The position numbers were made by a program, and so were the translations under genes. From Dehalococcoidia bacterium (GTDB lineage: Bacteria; Chloroflexota; Dehalococcoidia; SAR202; UBA11138): DNA of 21,392 bases. Below are positions 8,165-16,517 of the stretch, in pieces. The notes beneath the pieces were generated by a model. The model was given only the letters and a program-made list of their open reading frames with translations. It ran no database searches and was not told where the DNA came from. The DNA is taken from the NCBI GenBank assembly GCA_012270625.1, contig JAAXHZ010000096.1, positions 1 through 21,392 of the forward strand, in the 5' to 3' direction. How positions within the stretch are numbered: the stretch's first letter is position 1; every line of letters starts with the position of its first letter.

Positions 8165-8668
8165 ATGCAGAATACATTCTCCCTACTGGATAACTATCCC
8201 GCATTCGCTCTTCCATCCCTGAGGACATCCGGAGCCACTGTGATTGACAGGCTGGGCATGGAAGTTGTGAAGGATGTCATCTTCCAGGTTCTAACTGGCG
8301 AGAACATTCGGGATTCCACGGAGATGCTGACCAGACGCCGAATTACGATGGTGAATCTTGGAATCGTATCGTTATTTCTAACTGCGCTGACTGAAGAGGC
8401 GGGCTATCGGCGGACTCTCATCGAAGCAGCCAAATCGGCGCTCACCAGTAGAGGCTCAGCTTCCCCTAACGTGTTCCGTCACCACGCATTGTACACTCTG
8501 TCGCAGTGCCTCTACGCGATCACCTTGAAGCTGTACTGTGTAGTGTTAAGGGAGCCGTCTGAGAACCTGCTCATTCGGAGGGGGGTGATGTCTACCAGCT
8601 TGGATTCTCCATCGAGGATCAGCTCTGACATGCACACCCCGACCGCAGGGGCCAGCTTGAATCCGTGA
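8165..8668 (+). CDS. Unrecognised protein downstream of the methyltransferase, probably truncated
   Basis: Not recognised. The frame starts at ATG 8165, 24 bases after the methyltransferase stop, with AGGG about 11 bases upstream, and stays open for 167 codons. Residues 1-116 (to about 8511) look like real protein: mixed helices including DRLGMEVVKDVIFQVLTGEN and LTRRRITMVNLGIVSLFLTAL. From about 8512 the frame runs antisense through the 3' end of the FAD oxidoreductase gene, whose C-terminus is well conserved. The last 50 residues are therefore probably fortuitous sequence past a truncation point. GC is as low as in the methyltransferase (28 of 60 bases on 8161-8220). Inference: N-terminal remnant of a restriction or effector partner of the methyltransferase. 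It could also be a complete small protein. No catalytic motif is visible. Confidence 0.5.
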   Translation: MQNTFSLLDNYPAFALPSLRTSGATVIDRLGMEVVKDVIFQVLTGENIRDSTEMLTRRRITMVNLGIVSLFLTALTEEAGYRRTLIEAAKSALTSRGSASPNVFRHHALYTLSQCLYAITLKLYCVVLREPSENLLIRRGVMSTSLDSPSRISSDMHTPTAGASLNP

Positions 8669-9687
8669 CCACTGAACCCGGTGCAGATGTACAGCCCGTC
8701 GATTCCATCGACTCGGTCCATTACGGGGTGCAGGTCGGGTGTGGTAGTGTACAGACCTGCATATCCATGCGCCAGCTGGCCATCAGCGATGCCGGGTATG
8801 CGCAGCGCCAGCCGACTCCACACGTCTTGCACGTAGTCCGTGCTCGCCCTCTGGTTATAGGTGTCCGGGTCTGCCTCCTCTTCACGATTGCCATTGCCTA
8901 CCAGCGTCAGGTTGTCGGCCTCGGGTCTGAAGTAGATCAGGTTCGCCATGTCTCCGCCGCCCGGATGGTGGCCCACACCAGTCTCCGACCTTCTGATCAG
9001 GATTACCTCGTGACGGGTTGCCAGCAGGGGCAGATCGATGTCCAGATGCGCTAGGAACCGGGACGACCAGGGTCCGGTGGCGATCACCGCTGTATCGGTT
9101 GAGTATGTTTCATTGTGTGTTCTTACACCTGTCACACGGCCAGCTTCGACCTCGATTCTGGTCGCGGGTGACTCCAACACAACGGAGGCTCCTAACTCTC
9201 TCGCTCGGCTCGTGAATGCAAGCGCGGTGCCAGATGGGTCGCCGTGACCTGACTGGTCCTCCCACGCGAAGTGCTCGTCCTCGCCGAGGTGGAAGTCAGG
9301 CGCGAGCTCTCTCGCCTGCTGCCAACTCACGATCCTTGTGTCGATTCCGACCTGCTGCTGCATCTCGATGTTGTGTCGAAAGCCGTGGAACTCGTGGTCA
9401 GGCGCGATCACCATGTAGCCGGTCCTAACGAAGCCCGGGTCTCCGTCACCTCCGATTAGCTCACTCCAGTTTTGGAATACGCGCAGACTCTCCCACGCGA
9501 GCCGCGCATTGACCTCGGTGGAGTAGTGCATTCGGATGGCGCCGGATGATCGTCCTGTGGAACCCGAACCGAGCGTGTCCCGTTCCAGCAGCACCGTGCC
9601 GGTAACGCCTCTGTCGGCGAGGTTGTAAAGGATGCTGGCACCCATCACGCCGCCGCCGATAACGACGACATCGGCTGTTGCAGTCAT
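8512..9687 (-). CDS. FAD-dependent oxidoreductase, sarcosine oxidase beta-subunit-like (DAO family)
   Basis: A 391-residue flavoprotein. The dinucleotide-binding GGGVMG lies just after the N-terminus. GSGSTGRSSGAIRMHYSTEV follows, the usual second FAD contact in sarcosine oxidase beta and related amine oxidases. The C-terminal FAD motif is GLYICTGFSGHGFKLAP, and RMSRFSDG near the end matches the family tail, so the gene is complete. Known for the family: oxidation of secondary or primary amino groups (sarcosine, proline, other N-methyl amino acids) with FAD. The substrate is not assigned. The start is ATG 9687 rather than a longer frame opening at 9762. The longer one adds 25 residues before the FAD fold and overlaps the predicted promoter, and GAGAGGCGG precedes 9687. 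No alpha, gamma or delta sarcosine oxidase subunits are adjacent, so a single-subunit enzyme is likely. It is divergent from leuB. Confidence 0.87.
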   Translation of the reverse strand: MTATADVVVIGGGVMGASILYNLADRGVTGTVLLERDTLGSGSTGRSSGAIRMHYSTEVNARLAWESLRVFQNWSELIGGDGDPGFVRTGYMVIAPDHEFHGFRHNIEMQQQVGIDTRIVSWQQARELAPDFHLGEDEHFAWEDQSGHGDPSGTALAFTSRARELGASVVLESPATRIEVEAGRVTGVRTHNETYSTDTAVIATGPWSSRFLAHLDIDLPLLATRHEVILIRRSETGVGHHPGGGDMANLIYFRPEADNLTLVGNGNREEEADPDTYNQRASTDYVQDVWSRLALRIPGIADGQLAHGYAGLYTTTPDLHPVMDRVDGIDGLYICTGFSGHGFKLAPAVGVCMSELILDGESKLVDITPLRMSRFSDGSLNTTQYSFKVIA

Positions 9688-9716
9688 CGGATTCCGCCTC
9701 TCGTGCTGTTTCGCAT

Positions 9717-9745
9717 ATAATACCCGCGCCGCGAACCGTACACAA
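9717..9745 (-). promoter_or_regulatory. Promoter for the sarcosine-oxidase-like gene
   Basis: The minus strand reads TTGTGT (9745-9740), a 17-bp spacer and TATTAT (9722-9717). Transcription would start near 9710, about 23 bases before ATG 9687. The same bases contain TATAAT on the plus strand (9716-9721), but I find no matching plus-strand -35. Confidence 0.45.
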
Positions 9746-9827
9746 CGCGGCGTGTTTCTCATGTACAGCTAATTCAACGCATCCTGTTCAATGCGCGTAG
9801 GAGCGATCTGACGAGGGGAGAAAAAGC

Positions 9828-10916
9828 ATGGAGTTCAATGTTGCGGTCCTGCCGGGAGACGGTATCGGGCCGGAGGTAACCGTCGAGGCAGTGAAGGTGT
9901 TGGACGCCGTTGGAAGGCGTTTTGGACACACTTTCAACACGGAGCAGGGAAGAGTCGGCGGAAATGCGATTGACGACTTCGGAACACCGCTTCCTGATGA
10001 GACCGTCGAGCTTTGCCAGAGGTCGGACGCGATACTTTTCGGCGCCGTTGGTGGCCCCAAGTGGGACGATCCCCAGAACACGGTCAGACCTGAGGACGGG
10101 ATACTCGCGATCAGGAAGAGCCTCGGGCTTTTTGCCAATCTACGGCCGGTAAAGGTGTACCCGGCGCTCATCAATTCGAGCCCGATCAAGCCGTCTCTTC
10201 TGGAAGGCGTCGATATGATCGTTCTGCGCGAGCTGACTGGCGGCCTGTACTTCGCGAAGCCCAAGCGTCGCTGGACGACCAAGACCGGGCGCAGGGGAGT
10301 GGACACGCTTAGGTACACCGAGCACGAGATAGAGAGAATCGTCAGAGTCGCTTTCGAGCTGGCCAGGTCTCGCAGCGGTCGTCTTACGAGCGTGGACAAG
10401 GCCAACGTGCTCGAGTCTTCGCGGCTCTGGCGCCAGGTCACCGACGAGGTCCATGAGGACTACCCTGACGTTGAGCTGGAACACATACTGGTGGACGCCG
10501 CCGCCATGGCGCTCATTCGCAATCCCGCACACTACGACGTGATCGTCGCCGAGAACATGTTTGGCGACATTCTTACGGATGAAGCTGCGGTGCTGTCAGG
10601 CTCGATGGGGATGCAGCCGTCCGCATCGCTCGCGGGTATGCCTGGCTCTTCGACAGACACGGTCAGTCTCTATGAGCCTATCCACGGGTCCGCTCCAGAC
10701 ATAGCGGGGCAGGGTATAGCCAACCCGATCGGGATGGCGCTCAGCATGGCGATGATGCTCAGGCACTCGTTCGGTCTTGGAGAGGAGGCAGGAGCGGTGG
10801 AGTCGGCGGTCGAAGGGGTGCTGGCGGAAGGTTATCGAACCGCTGACATAGCTTCGGACGGCGGCGACGTGGTCAGTACCGAGCGAATGGGTACGGTGCT
10901 CGCAGGCCGCGTGTAG
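9828..10916 (+). CDS. leuB: 3-isopropylmalate dehydrogenase
   Basis: A 362-residue NAD-dependent beta-decarboxylating dehydrogenase for the third step of leucine synthesis (3-isopropylmalate to 2-oxoisocaproate). PGDGIGPEV is at 9-17. Substrate arginines R96, R106 and R134 align with the known trio, and Y141 and K191 with the catalytic pair. Metal-binding aspartates are D223, D247 and D251, the last two inside [16 protein letters not shown]. The NAD-binding loop is [19 protein letters not shown]. Start ATG 9828 has a strong GAGGGGAG upstream. The other leu genes (leuA, leuC, leuD) are not in the window. The gap to the divergent FAD gene is 140 bp. No T-box or leader peptide was found in it, unlike for leuS. 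Confidence 0.97.
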   Translation: MEFNVAVLPGDGIGPEVTVEAVKVLDAVGRRFGHTFNTEQGRVGGNAIDDFGTPLPDETVELCQRSDAILFGAVGGPKWDDPQNTVRPEDGILAIRKSLGLFANLRPVKVYPALINSSPIKPSLLEGVDMIVLRELTGGLYFAKPKRRWTTKTGRRGVDTLRYTEHEIERIVRVAFELARSRSGRLTSVDKANVLESSRLWRQVTDEVHEDYPDVELEHILVDAAAMALIRNPAHYDVIVAENMFGDILTDEAAVLSGSMGMQPSASLAGMPGSSTDTVSLYEPIHGSAPDIAGQGIANPIGMALSMAMMLRHSFGLGEEAGAVESAVEGVLAEGYRTADIASDGGDVVSTERMGTVLAGRV

Positions 10917-10959
10917 AGGATGGTTTCCCCCGGGTTCAGTACGCCAAGCTATATATGGT

Positions 10960-10989
10960 TTGACGCTGCTTTTTGCCCGAAACTAGAAT
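10960..10989 (+). promoter_or_regulatory. Promoter for valS
   Basis: TTGACG (10960-10965), 18-bp spacer, TAGAAT (10984-10989). Transcription would begin near 10996, leaving a leader of about 24 bases to ATG 11020. That is too short to hold a T-box, so valS lacks tRNA-sensing control of the leuS kind. Confidence 0.5.
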
Positions 10990-11019
10990 GAGGCAGCTAC
11001 AGTGAGCAGGAGGATTGGT

Positions 11020-13698
11020 ATGGCCAGGGCGGCTTCAAACGGCGAGATGCCCAGAGCGTACGACCCAGGGTCCGTCGAAGGCCCGATCTATACGTTCTGG
11101 AATGAAAGCGGGTTCTTCAGACCGGAAATCGATCATTCGAAGAAGCCGTTCGTGGTCATTATGCCACCGCCCAACGTGACGGGTGAGCTTCACATGGGGC
11201 ACGCTCTGACCATCGCCGTCGAAGACCTTATGGTCAGATGGCACAGGATGCTTGGAGAGCCGTCGCTGTATCTTCCAGGCTCAGATCACGCCGGCATTGC
11301 GACACAGGTCGTCGTCGAGCGTCAAATTGCATCTGACGGCATGAGTCGGCACGACCTGGGACGAGACGGGTTTATCGAGCGGGTGTGGTCGTGGGTGGAC
11401 GACTACGGTGACCGGATTTACAGGCAGACGGAGCGACTTGGCGCATCATGCGATTGGAGTCGAAAGGCGTTCACGCTCGATCAGGGGCCTGCTCTGGCCG
11501 TCAGGACCACGTTCGTAAACCTGTACAAAAAGGGCCTCATATACAAGGGAACGCGCATTACCAACTGGTGTCCGCGGTGCCAGACTGCGCTGTCGGACCT
11601 GGAGGTCAAACACCAGGAAGAGAAGTCTCAGCTGTATCACATCAGATATCCGCTAGAAGACGGCTCTGGGCATCTTGTGATCGCTACCACCAGACCGGAA
11701 ACGATGCTGGGCGATACCGCTGTCGCGGTCAATCCGGATGACGAGCGGTATGCGGACTTCATTGGCAAGCGGGTGACGCTGCCGATCGTCGGCCGGTCGA
11801 TCCCGGTTATCGGTGACGAGGCGGTAGAGCTTGAGTTTGGGACGGGAGCGCTGAAGGTCACTCCAGGTCACGATCCTACAGACTATGAGATAGGCGAGCG
11901 TCACAGCTTGGATACCGTCAGCATCCTGAATCTCGATGGCACGCTAAACGAGCACGCCGGCAGGTTCTCCGGATTCGCCGTCGCAGAGGCCCGAACGAAG
12001 GTTGTGTCACATCTCGATGAGGAAGGTATTCTCGATTCAGTCGAGGATTTCAGCCACGCCGTTGGTCACTGCGATCGCTGCGACAAGGTCGTCGAGCCGA
12101 TAGTCACCGATCAGTGGTACGTCAGGATGCAGCCGCTGGCTGAACCTGCTCGCGCCGCGGTTGCAGACGGCGACATCAGCATTGTTCCGGAGCGCTTCAC
12201 GAAGGTCTATCTTAATTGGATGGACAACATCCGGGACTGGCCCATCAGCCGTCAGCTATGGTGGGGCCACCGCATTCCGGTATGGTACTGCGAGTCTGGG
12301 CATCAGATCGTAGAACTGGAAGATCCGACCACTTGCCCTGAGTGCGGCAGCAGTCGGCTGGAGCGCGACCCGGACGTCCTGGATACGTGGTTCAGCTCTG
12401 GGCTGTGGACACATTCGACACTTGGCTGGCCGGGCGATACGGACGACTTCGACTACTTTTACCCGACGTCGGTCATGGAAACTGGGCATGACATCCTGTT
12501 CTTCTGGGTTGCCAGAATGATCTTCATGGCGATAGAGAACACTGGTGAATCTCCGTTCCATACCGTCTATCTGCACGGTTTGGTGCGCGATCCCGAAGGC
12601 GTCAAGATGAGCAAGACCAAAGGGAACGTCGTCGATCCTCTGGAGCTTGTGGACATCTATGGCGCCGACGCGGTGCGGTTCGCTCTGACCACCGGAACGT
12701 CTGCGGGCAATGACATGCGGATGAACGAGCAGAAGCTGGAAGCCAGCCGCAATTTCGTTAACAAACTTTGGAACGCGGCTCGATTCGTCATTACCTACAT
12801 TGAGGACGCGCCGCCCGGTCTGGACGGTTGGCAGGCGCTCGGCGAGCTGGAGCATCGGGAAGACAGGTGGATCGTTAGCAGGCTCAATCGTGTGGCTGCG
12901 CAAGTGGACTCGCACATGCGAGCATATCAGTTCGGTGAGGCGCAGCGTGTAATCCACGATTTTCTGTGGAATGAGTACTGTGACTGGTTCATCGAGATGG
13001 CCAAAATCAGGCTCAGGGCCGAAACAGAGCCGTCGCCGCTGCCGGTCCTTGCACATGTGCTTGAGAAGACACTGCTGCTTCTCCATCCGTTCCTGCCGTT
13101 CGCCAGCGAGGAGATCTGGAGCAGACTGACCGGAGCGCTGCCTCAGATGGACATCCCCCCGGCAGCCGCGATGGTTGCGCCGTACCCGGAAGCTGACCCG
13201 TCCAGATATGACATCGATGCTGAGCGAGAAGTCGAGTCGGTCATTGAGATCGTTAGGGCAGCACGTAATCTCAGGGCTGAATTCAGGATAGGGAACAGTC
13301 AGAGGCTCACGGCCCATCTTTCGGTGGCCAATGGAAGCTCCGCCGTGTTCGAAGACGCTCAGGGATTCATACAGTCCCAAGCCCGAATAGATCTTGAGCT
13401 TACTCCTGACCATAGCGCGCGGCAGAGTTCTAGCGATCAGGCCGTACAGGTACTGAACGCCGGTACGCTTGCTGTCTCCCTAGAGGGACTCGTCGATCTC
13501 GGCGAAGAGACCGAACGTCTTAGGGATGAACTGGCCGACCTGCGAAAGTACCACGCGAGAGTCTCAAAGAACCTGGCGAACGAAAACTTCGTCAACCGTG
13601 CTCCCGAAGAGGTAGTCGAGAGGGAACGAGACCGTCTATCCAGTACCGAGGCCCGCATCGGTCGCCTGGTAGAGATACTTGACCGTCTGGCAGGGTAG
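11020..13698 (+). CDS. valS: Valyl-tRNA synthetase
   Basis: An 892-residue class I synthetase that charges tRNA-Val. The HIGH motif is HMGH at 58-61 within PPPNVTGELHMGHAL, and KMSKT is at 529-533. DVLDTWFSSGLWTHSTLGWP is a signature of ValS over IleS and LeuS. Before it sits a CPECGSSRLERDPD zinc-type element. The CP1 editing domain contains TTRPETMLGDTAVAVNP. The C-terminus from about 820 is the ValS-specific charged coiled coil that contacts tRNA (ETERLRDELADLRKYHARV). Start ATG 11020 is preferred over an in-frame GTG at 11002, because AGGAGG (11008-11013) lies six bases before the ATG and inside the longer version. It sits behind its own promoter, 103 bp after leuB, with the MFS gene directly downstream. 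Confidence 0.97.
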   Translation: MARAASNGEMPRAYDPGSVEGPIYTFWNESGFFRPEIDHSKKPFVVIMPPPNVTGELHMGHALTIAVEDLMVRWHRMLGEPSLYLPGSDHAGIATQVVVERQIASDGMSRHDLGRDGFIERVWSWVDDYGDRIYRQTERLGASCDWSRKAFTLDQGPALAVRTTFVNLYKKGLIYKGTRITNWCPRCQTALSDLEVKHQEEKSQLYHIRYPLEDGSGHLVIATTRPETMLGDTAVAVNPDDERYADFIGKRVTLPIVGRSIPVIGDEAVELEFGTGALKVTPGHDPTDYEIGERHSLDTVSILNLDGTLNEHAGRFSGFAVAEARTKVVSHLDEEGILDSVEDFSHAVGHCDRCDKVVEPIVTDQWYVRMQPLAEPARAAVADGDISIVPERFTKVYLNWMDNIRDWPISRQLWWGHRIPVWYCESGHQIVELEDPTTCPECGSSRLERDPDVLDTWFSSGLWTHSTLGWPGDTDDFDYFYPTSVMETGHDILFFWVARMIFMAIENTGESPFHTVYLHGLVRDPEGVKMSKTKGNVVDPLELVDIYGADAVRFALTTGTSAGNDMRMNEQKLEASRNFVNKLWNAARFVITYIEDAPPGLDGWQALGELEHREDRWIVSRLNRVAAQVDSHMRAYQFGEAQRVIHDFLWNEYCDWFIEMAKIRLRAETEPSPLPVLAHVLEKTLLLLHPFLPFASEEIWSRLTGALPQMDIPPAAAMVAPYPEADPSRYDIDAEREVESVIEIVRAARNLRAEFRIGNSQRLTAHLSVANGSSAVFEDAQGFIQSQARIDLELTPDHSARQSSSDQAVQVLNAGTLAVSLEGLVDLGEETERLRDELADLRKYHARVSKNLANENFVNRAPEEVVERERDRLSSTEARIGRLVEILDRLAG

Positions 13699-13793
13699 TG
13701 TAAACTCACCCTCCGGCAAGGTTCATCGCAATCCTACGTTCGGCTCTCCCCACTGTTGACCGTGACGGCAAGATAGTTATTGCCGCCGCGTCG

Positions 13794-14972
13794 GTGCGTT
13801 CTCTAGGCTACGGTTTTCTCAGCGTCTTCCTGGGTGTGTATCTGGACCTGCTCGAATTTACGCCGGTGCAGGCGGGCTTGGTGTTCAGCGCGATCATGGC
13901 TGGCGGTACCCTGTCCAACGTGGTCGCTAGCTGGCGTGGGGACGCGATAGGCCGGCGACGTATGCTGATCGTCATGGCGGCCTTGATGGGACTGGGCGGC
14001 GTGCTGTTTCCACTAACCGAGCAGACGGCGCTGCTCATAGCCATTTCGCTGATCGCCATGACTACATCTACTGGCGGAGACAGGACGGCCTTTCTCTCGA
14101 TCGACATGGCGATTCTAGCCCAATCGGGACGACCGGAGCAGCGCACAGCCCTGTTCAGCGTGTACAACCTCGCTGGCAGGCTTACGAAGGCTGCGGGATC
14201 CTTGATGATTGCACTCCCTGCCGGACTTCAATACCTGCTGGGGGTTGAGGAAGTAGCATCCTACAAGCTGATGTTCTTTGTGTACGCGGTTTCGGCTTTC
14301 TGCGGTCTGGCTGTGTACTGGATGCTGAGTCCTCAGGCCGAGCCGACCGGAGCCCGAACGTCGCGCACCCAACAGCCTCAGAAGATGTCGCGCAGCTCCA
14401 GGACGATCATGATCCAGCTTTCCTTGCTGTTTAGCCTCGACTCTCTCGGCGGCGGGTTCATGGTTTACAGCTTCATGTCTTACTTCTTCGCCAACAGGTT
14501 CGACATGGGGGCGGAGACGATAGCGGCGATCTTCTTCGTGGGTCAGCTCCTTAACTCGATATCGATCATACTTGCCGCGCCGACCGCGCGGCGCATTGGC
14601 CTGATATTAACCATGGCAGCGTCGCAAGGCTTGGCTAACTCGATGATGATTTTTCTGGCTCTCACGGGAAACCCGCTGCTCGCGGTTGTATTCTTCATGG
14701 CCAGAGAGCTGATAAACGACATGGACATTCCGACTCGCCAATCGTATTCCATGGCGATAGTTCCGCCTGAAGCTCGCACTGCTACAGCAGGGATGACGAA
14801 CTTGGGCAGAACCCTGGCCCAGGCGATCACGCCGGCAATCGCGGGTTTCGTAGCCAGCTCGACTGCGCTCGGCATCCCGATCATCGTTGGAAGCGTAATA
14901 AAGCTCGTCTACAACGGCGCGCTCTATGCGATGTTCAGGACGGTTAGGGCACCGGAAGAGTCCGGGAATTAA
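13794..14972 (+). CDS. MFS transporter (N-terminus probably further upstream)
   Basis: A 392-codon frame from GTG 13794, rich in hydrophobic helices. It has a short basic loop RRRML after the second helix and a polar central loop around residues 180-205, the layout of a 12-helix major facilitator carrier. The substrate is not predictable. The GTG has no ribosome-binding site and begins inside the first helix. The frame stays open back to a stop at 13701 and adds plausible family sequence (LRSALPTVDRDGKIVIAAAS) that completes that helix. No ATG, GTG or TTG exists in that extension, so the true start may be a rare codon such as ATC at 13731, with AAGG at 13718-13721. It is likely cotranscribed with valS. 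It converges with the amidohydrolase, with nine bases between the two stops. Confidence 0.82.
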   Translation: MRSLGYGFLSVFLGVYLDLLEFTPVQAGLVFSAIMAGGTLSNVVASWRGDAIGRRRMLIVMAALMGLGGVLFPLTEQTALLIAISLIAMTTSTGGDRTAFLSIDMAILAQSGRPEQRTALFSVYNLAGRLTKAAGSLMIALPAGLQYLLGVEEVASYKLMFFVYAVSAFCGLAVYWMLSPQAEPTGARTSRTQQPQKMSRSSRTIMIQLSLLFSLDSLGGGFMVYSFMSYFFANRFDMGAETIAAIFFVGQLLNSISIILAAPTARRIGLILTMAASQGLANSMMIFLALTGNPLLAVVFFMARELINDMDIPTRQSYSMAIVPPEARTATAGMTNLGRTLAQAITPAIAGFVASSTALGIPIIVGSVIKLVYNGALYAMFRTVRAPEESGN

Positions 14973-14981
14973 GGCGCTCAG

Positions 14982-16511
14982 TCACCGCAGGCTGTATGTG
15001 TAGTGCTGAGGTCCCTGTTCCAGGTCCCATGCAGAGAACCACCTGTTGATGTAGGGCAGGAGCTCGTTCGACAGGGCCGCGCGTTGGACCTCCCGGTCCG
15101 TCAGGGTTCGCGCCAGGGACTCCTTCAGCTGGGTACGCACTTCCGATTTGTCCGTTCTAAGGTACTGTCCACCCCTCAATAGGACTTCGCCGTCCACCAT
15201 CACGGTGTCCACGTCTAGCCCCTTGCCACGGTACACCAGGGCATCGACGATGTCCGTGTCGGGGTGAAGGTAGGGATCTTCGATGCGGTCGAGGTTGACC
15301 AGCACCAGATCGGCGCGCTTGCCCGGCTCGATCGTGCCGACGTCTTCAAAGAAAGTCACCTTGGCCCCGTTTGCCGTGGCGAGCTCCAGCACCTCATGTG
15401 AAGTGGGGTGGGGAGAGTCGATTCCAGGCTCTCTGTGTATCTTCTGGGCCATCCTCATCTCCTGGAGGATGTCATTGTCGTCGTTGATCCCCGCCTCGTC
15501 GATGCCGAGGGCTACCGTAACTCCACTCTCAAGGAGGCGGTTAACCGGAGCGATGCCGCTCTTTAGTCTGAGGTTCGAGCTCGGGTTGGTGCAGATTGCC
15601 GTGCCAGTCTCGCCGAGGATGTCGATGTCTGACTCCGAAAGCCATACGCCGTGAGCGCAGGATACCTCGGGCCCAAGAATTCCGAGCTCTGCCAGATGCG
15701 CGAGCGGTGTACCGTTCCAGTGACGAGCGCCGTACATCCTCTGGTAGATCGTCTCCTGGAGGTGAATGTGGAACCCGGTTCCGCGCGTTCGGGCGAAATC
15801 GCTTATTGCGGTCAGCATCTGGTCAGAGCACCAGTGGACGTTGTGCGGGCTGACGAAGATGTTGGTTCGGGGACTCTGTCGTCGCGCGTGAAGCTCGCCG
15901 CAGGCGGCCAGATACTCTTCGAGAGAGATTGGACGGACCGCGATCTGCCCGCGGGCACTAGCCGCGAGTCTATCGGGAAGTGTCGATAGGAACCTGGCGT
16001 CATCTTCGTACACCAAGTGGTTCTGATCGCGTGTGGAAAGCGAAAAGGCCACCCTCATGCCGCTGTCTTCGTAGGCGTTTACGATCTCAGAGGCAGCGTC
16101 GTAGATTTCTACGCCCGGAGGAAGTCTGGCCGCCATGTGATTGTGCTGTACGGTCGTGATACCAGATTCGATCATCTGGATGGCGCACCACAGTGTATCG
16201 AGGTACGGATCAACATCACGGATTGCCCATCTGGCGATAATCCAGCTCTCGAGCGGAGCGTCCAGAACGCCTAGTTGGAACGGTGTAAGACCGACGTGAT
16301 GGTGCGAGTTGATGAGTCCGGGAATGACCGCTTGCCTGTCAGACCCGATAACCTCCGCCGTCGGATACTTTCTTCGCATGTCGCTGAAAGGACCGACTTC
16401 GATTACGGAGCCGTCTTCGACGGCGACGGCGCTATTAGTTGCTGTCTCTGCCTGGTTGCTGCCGGTTATCCGGCACACGACATGACGACCTCTGACAAGT
16501 GTTACCGTCAA
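14982..16511 (-). CDS. Metal-dependent amidohydrolase (TrzN/AtzA-like deaminase or chlorohydrolase family)
   Basis: A 509-residue amidohydrolase-superfamily enzyme with a TIM barrel and mononuclear metal site. H70 and H72 (PGLINSHHHVG), H250 (FHIHLQET), H287 (CAHGVW) and D338 (ALGIDEAG) fit the expected ligands. The family deaminates or dechlorinates heterocycles such as guanine, S-adenosylhomocysteine-type compounds or s-triazines. The motif GIDEAGINDD differs from the usual GTDG.ASNN, so I do not assign a substrate. The start is TTG 16511, the only usable start codon after the upstream gene's stop, with GAGGTAGG a few bases before it. The gap to the M14 peptidase stop is six bases, so translation is probably coupled. 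No signal peptide is visible, so it is cytoplasmic. Confidence 0.88.
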   Translation of the reverse strand: MTVTLVRGRHVVCRITGSNQAETATNSAVAVEDGSVIEVGPFSDMRRKYPTAEVIGSDRQAVIPGLINSHHHVGLTPFQLGVLDAPLESWIIARWAIRDVDPYLDTLWCAIQMIESGITTVQHNHMAARLPPGVEIYDAASEIVNAYEDSGMRVAFSLSTRDQNHLVYEDDARFLSTLPDRLAASARGQIAVRPISLEEYLAACGELHARRQSPRTNIFVSPHNVHWCSDQMLTAISDFARTRGTGFHIHLQETIYQRMYGARHWNGTPLAHLAELGILGPEVSCAHGVWLSESDIDILGETGTAICTNPSSNLRLKSGIAPVNRLLESGVTVALGIDEAGINDDNDILQEMRMAQKIHREPGIDSPHPTSHEVLELATANGAKVTFFEDVGTIEPGKRADLVLVNLDRIEDPYLHPDTDIVDALVYRGKGLDVDTVMVDGEVLLRGGQYLRTDKSEVRTQLKESLARTLTDREVQRAALSNELLPYINRWFSAWDLEQGPQHYTYSLR

Positions 16512-16517
16512 CGTTAC

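Noticed and set aside
9688..9762. Longer N-terminus of the sarcosine-oxidase-like protein
   Set aside because: The extra 25 residues precede the FAD fold without family resemblance and coincide with the predicted promoter and its start site.
12256..13413. Minus-strand open frame of 385 codons inside valS
   Set aside because: valS is complete and continuous on the plus strand with all signature motifs. The antisense product resembles no family I know and has no start signals.
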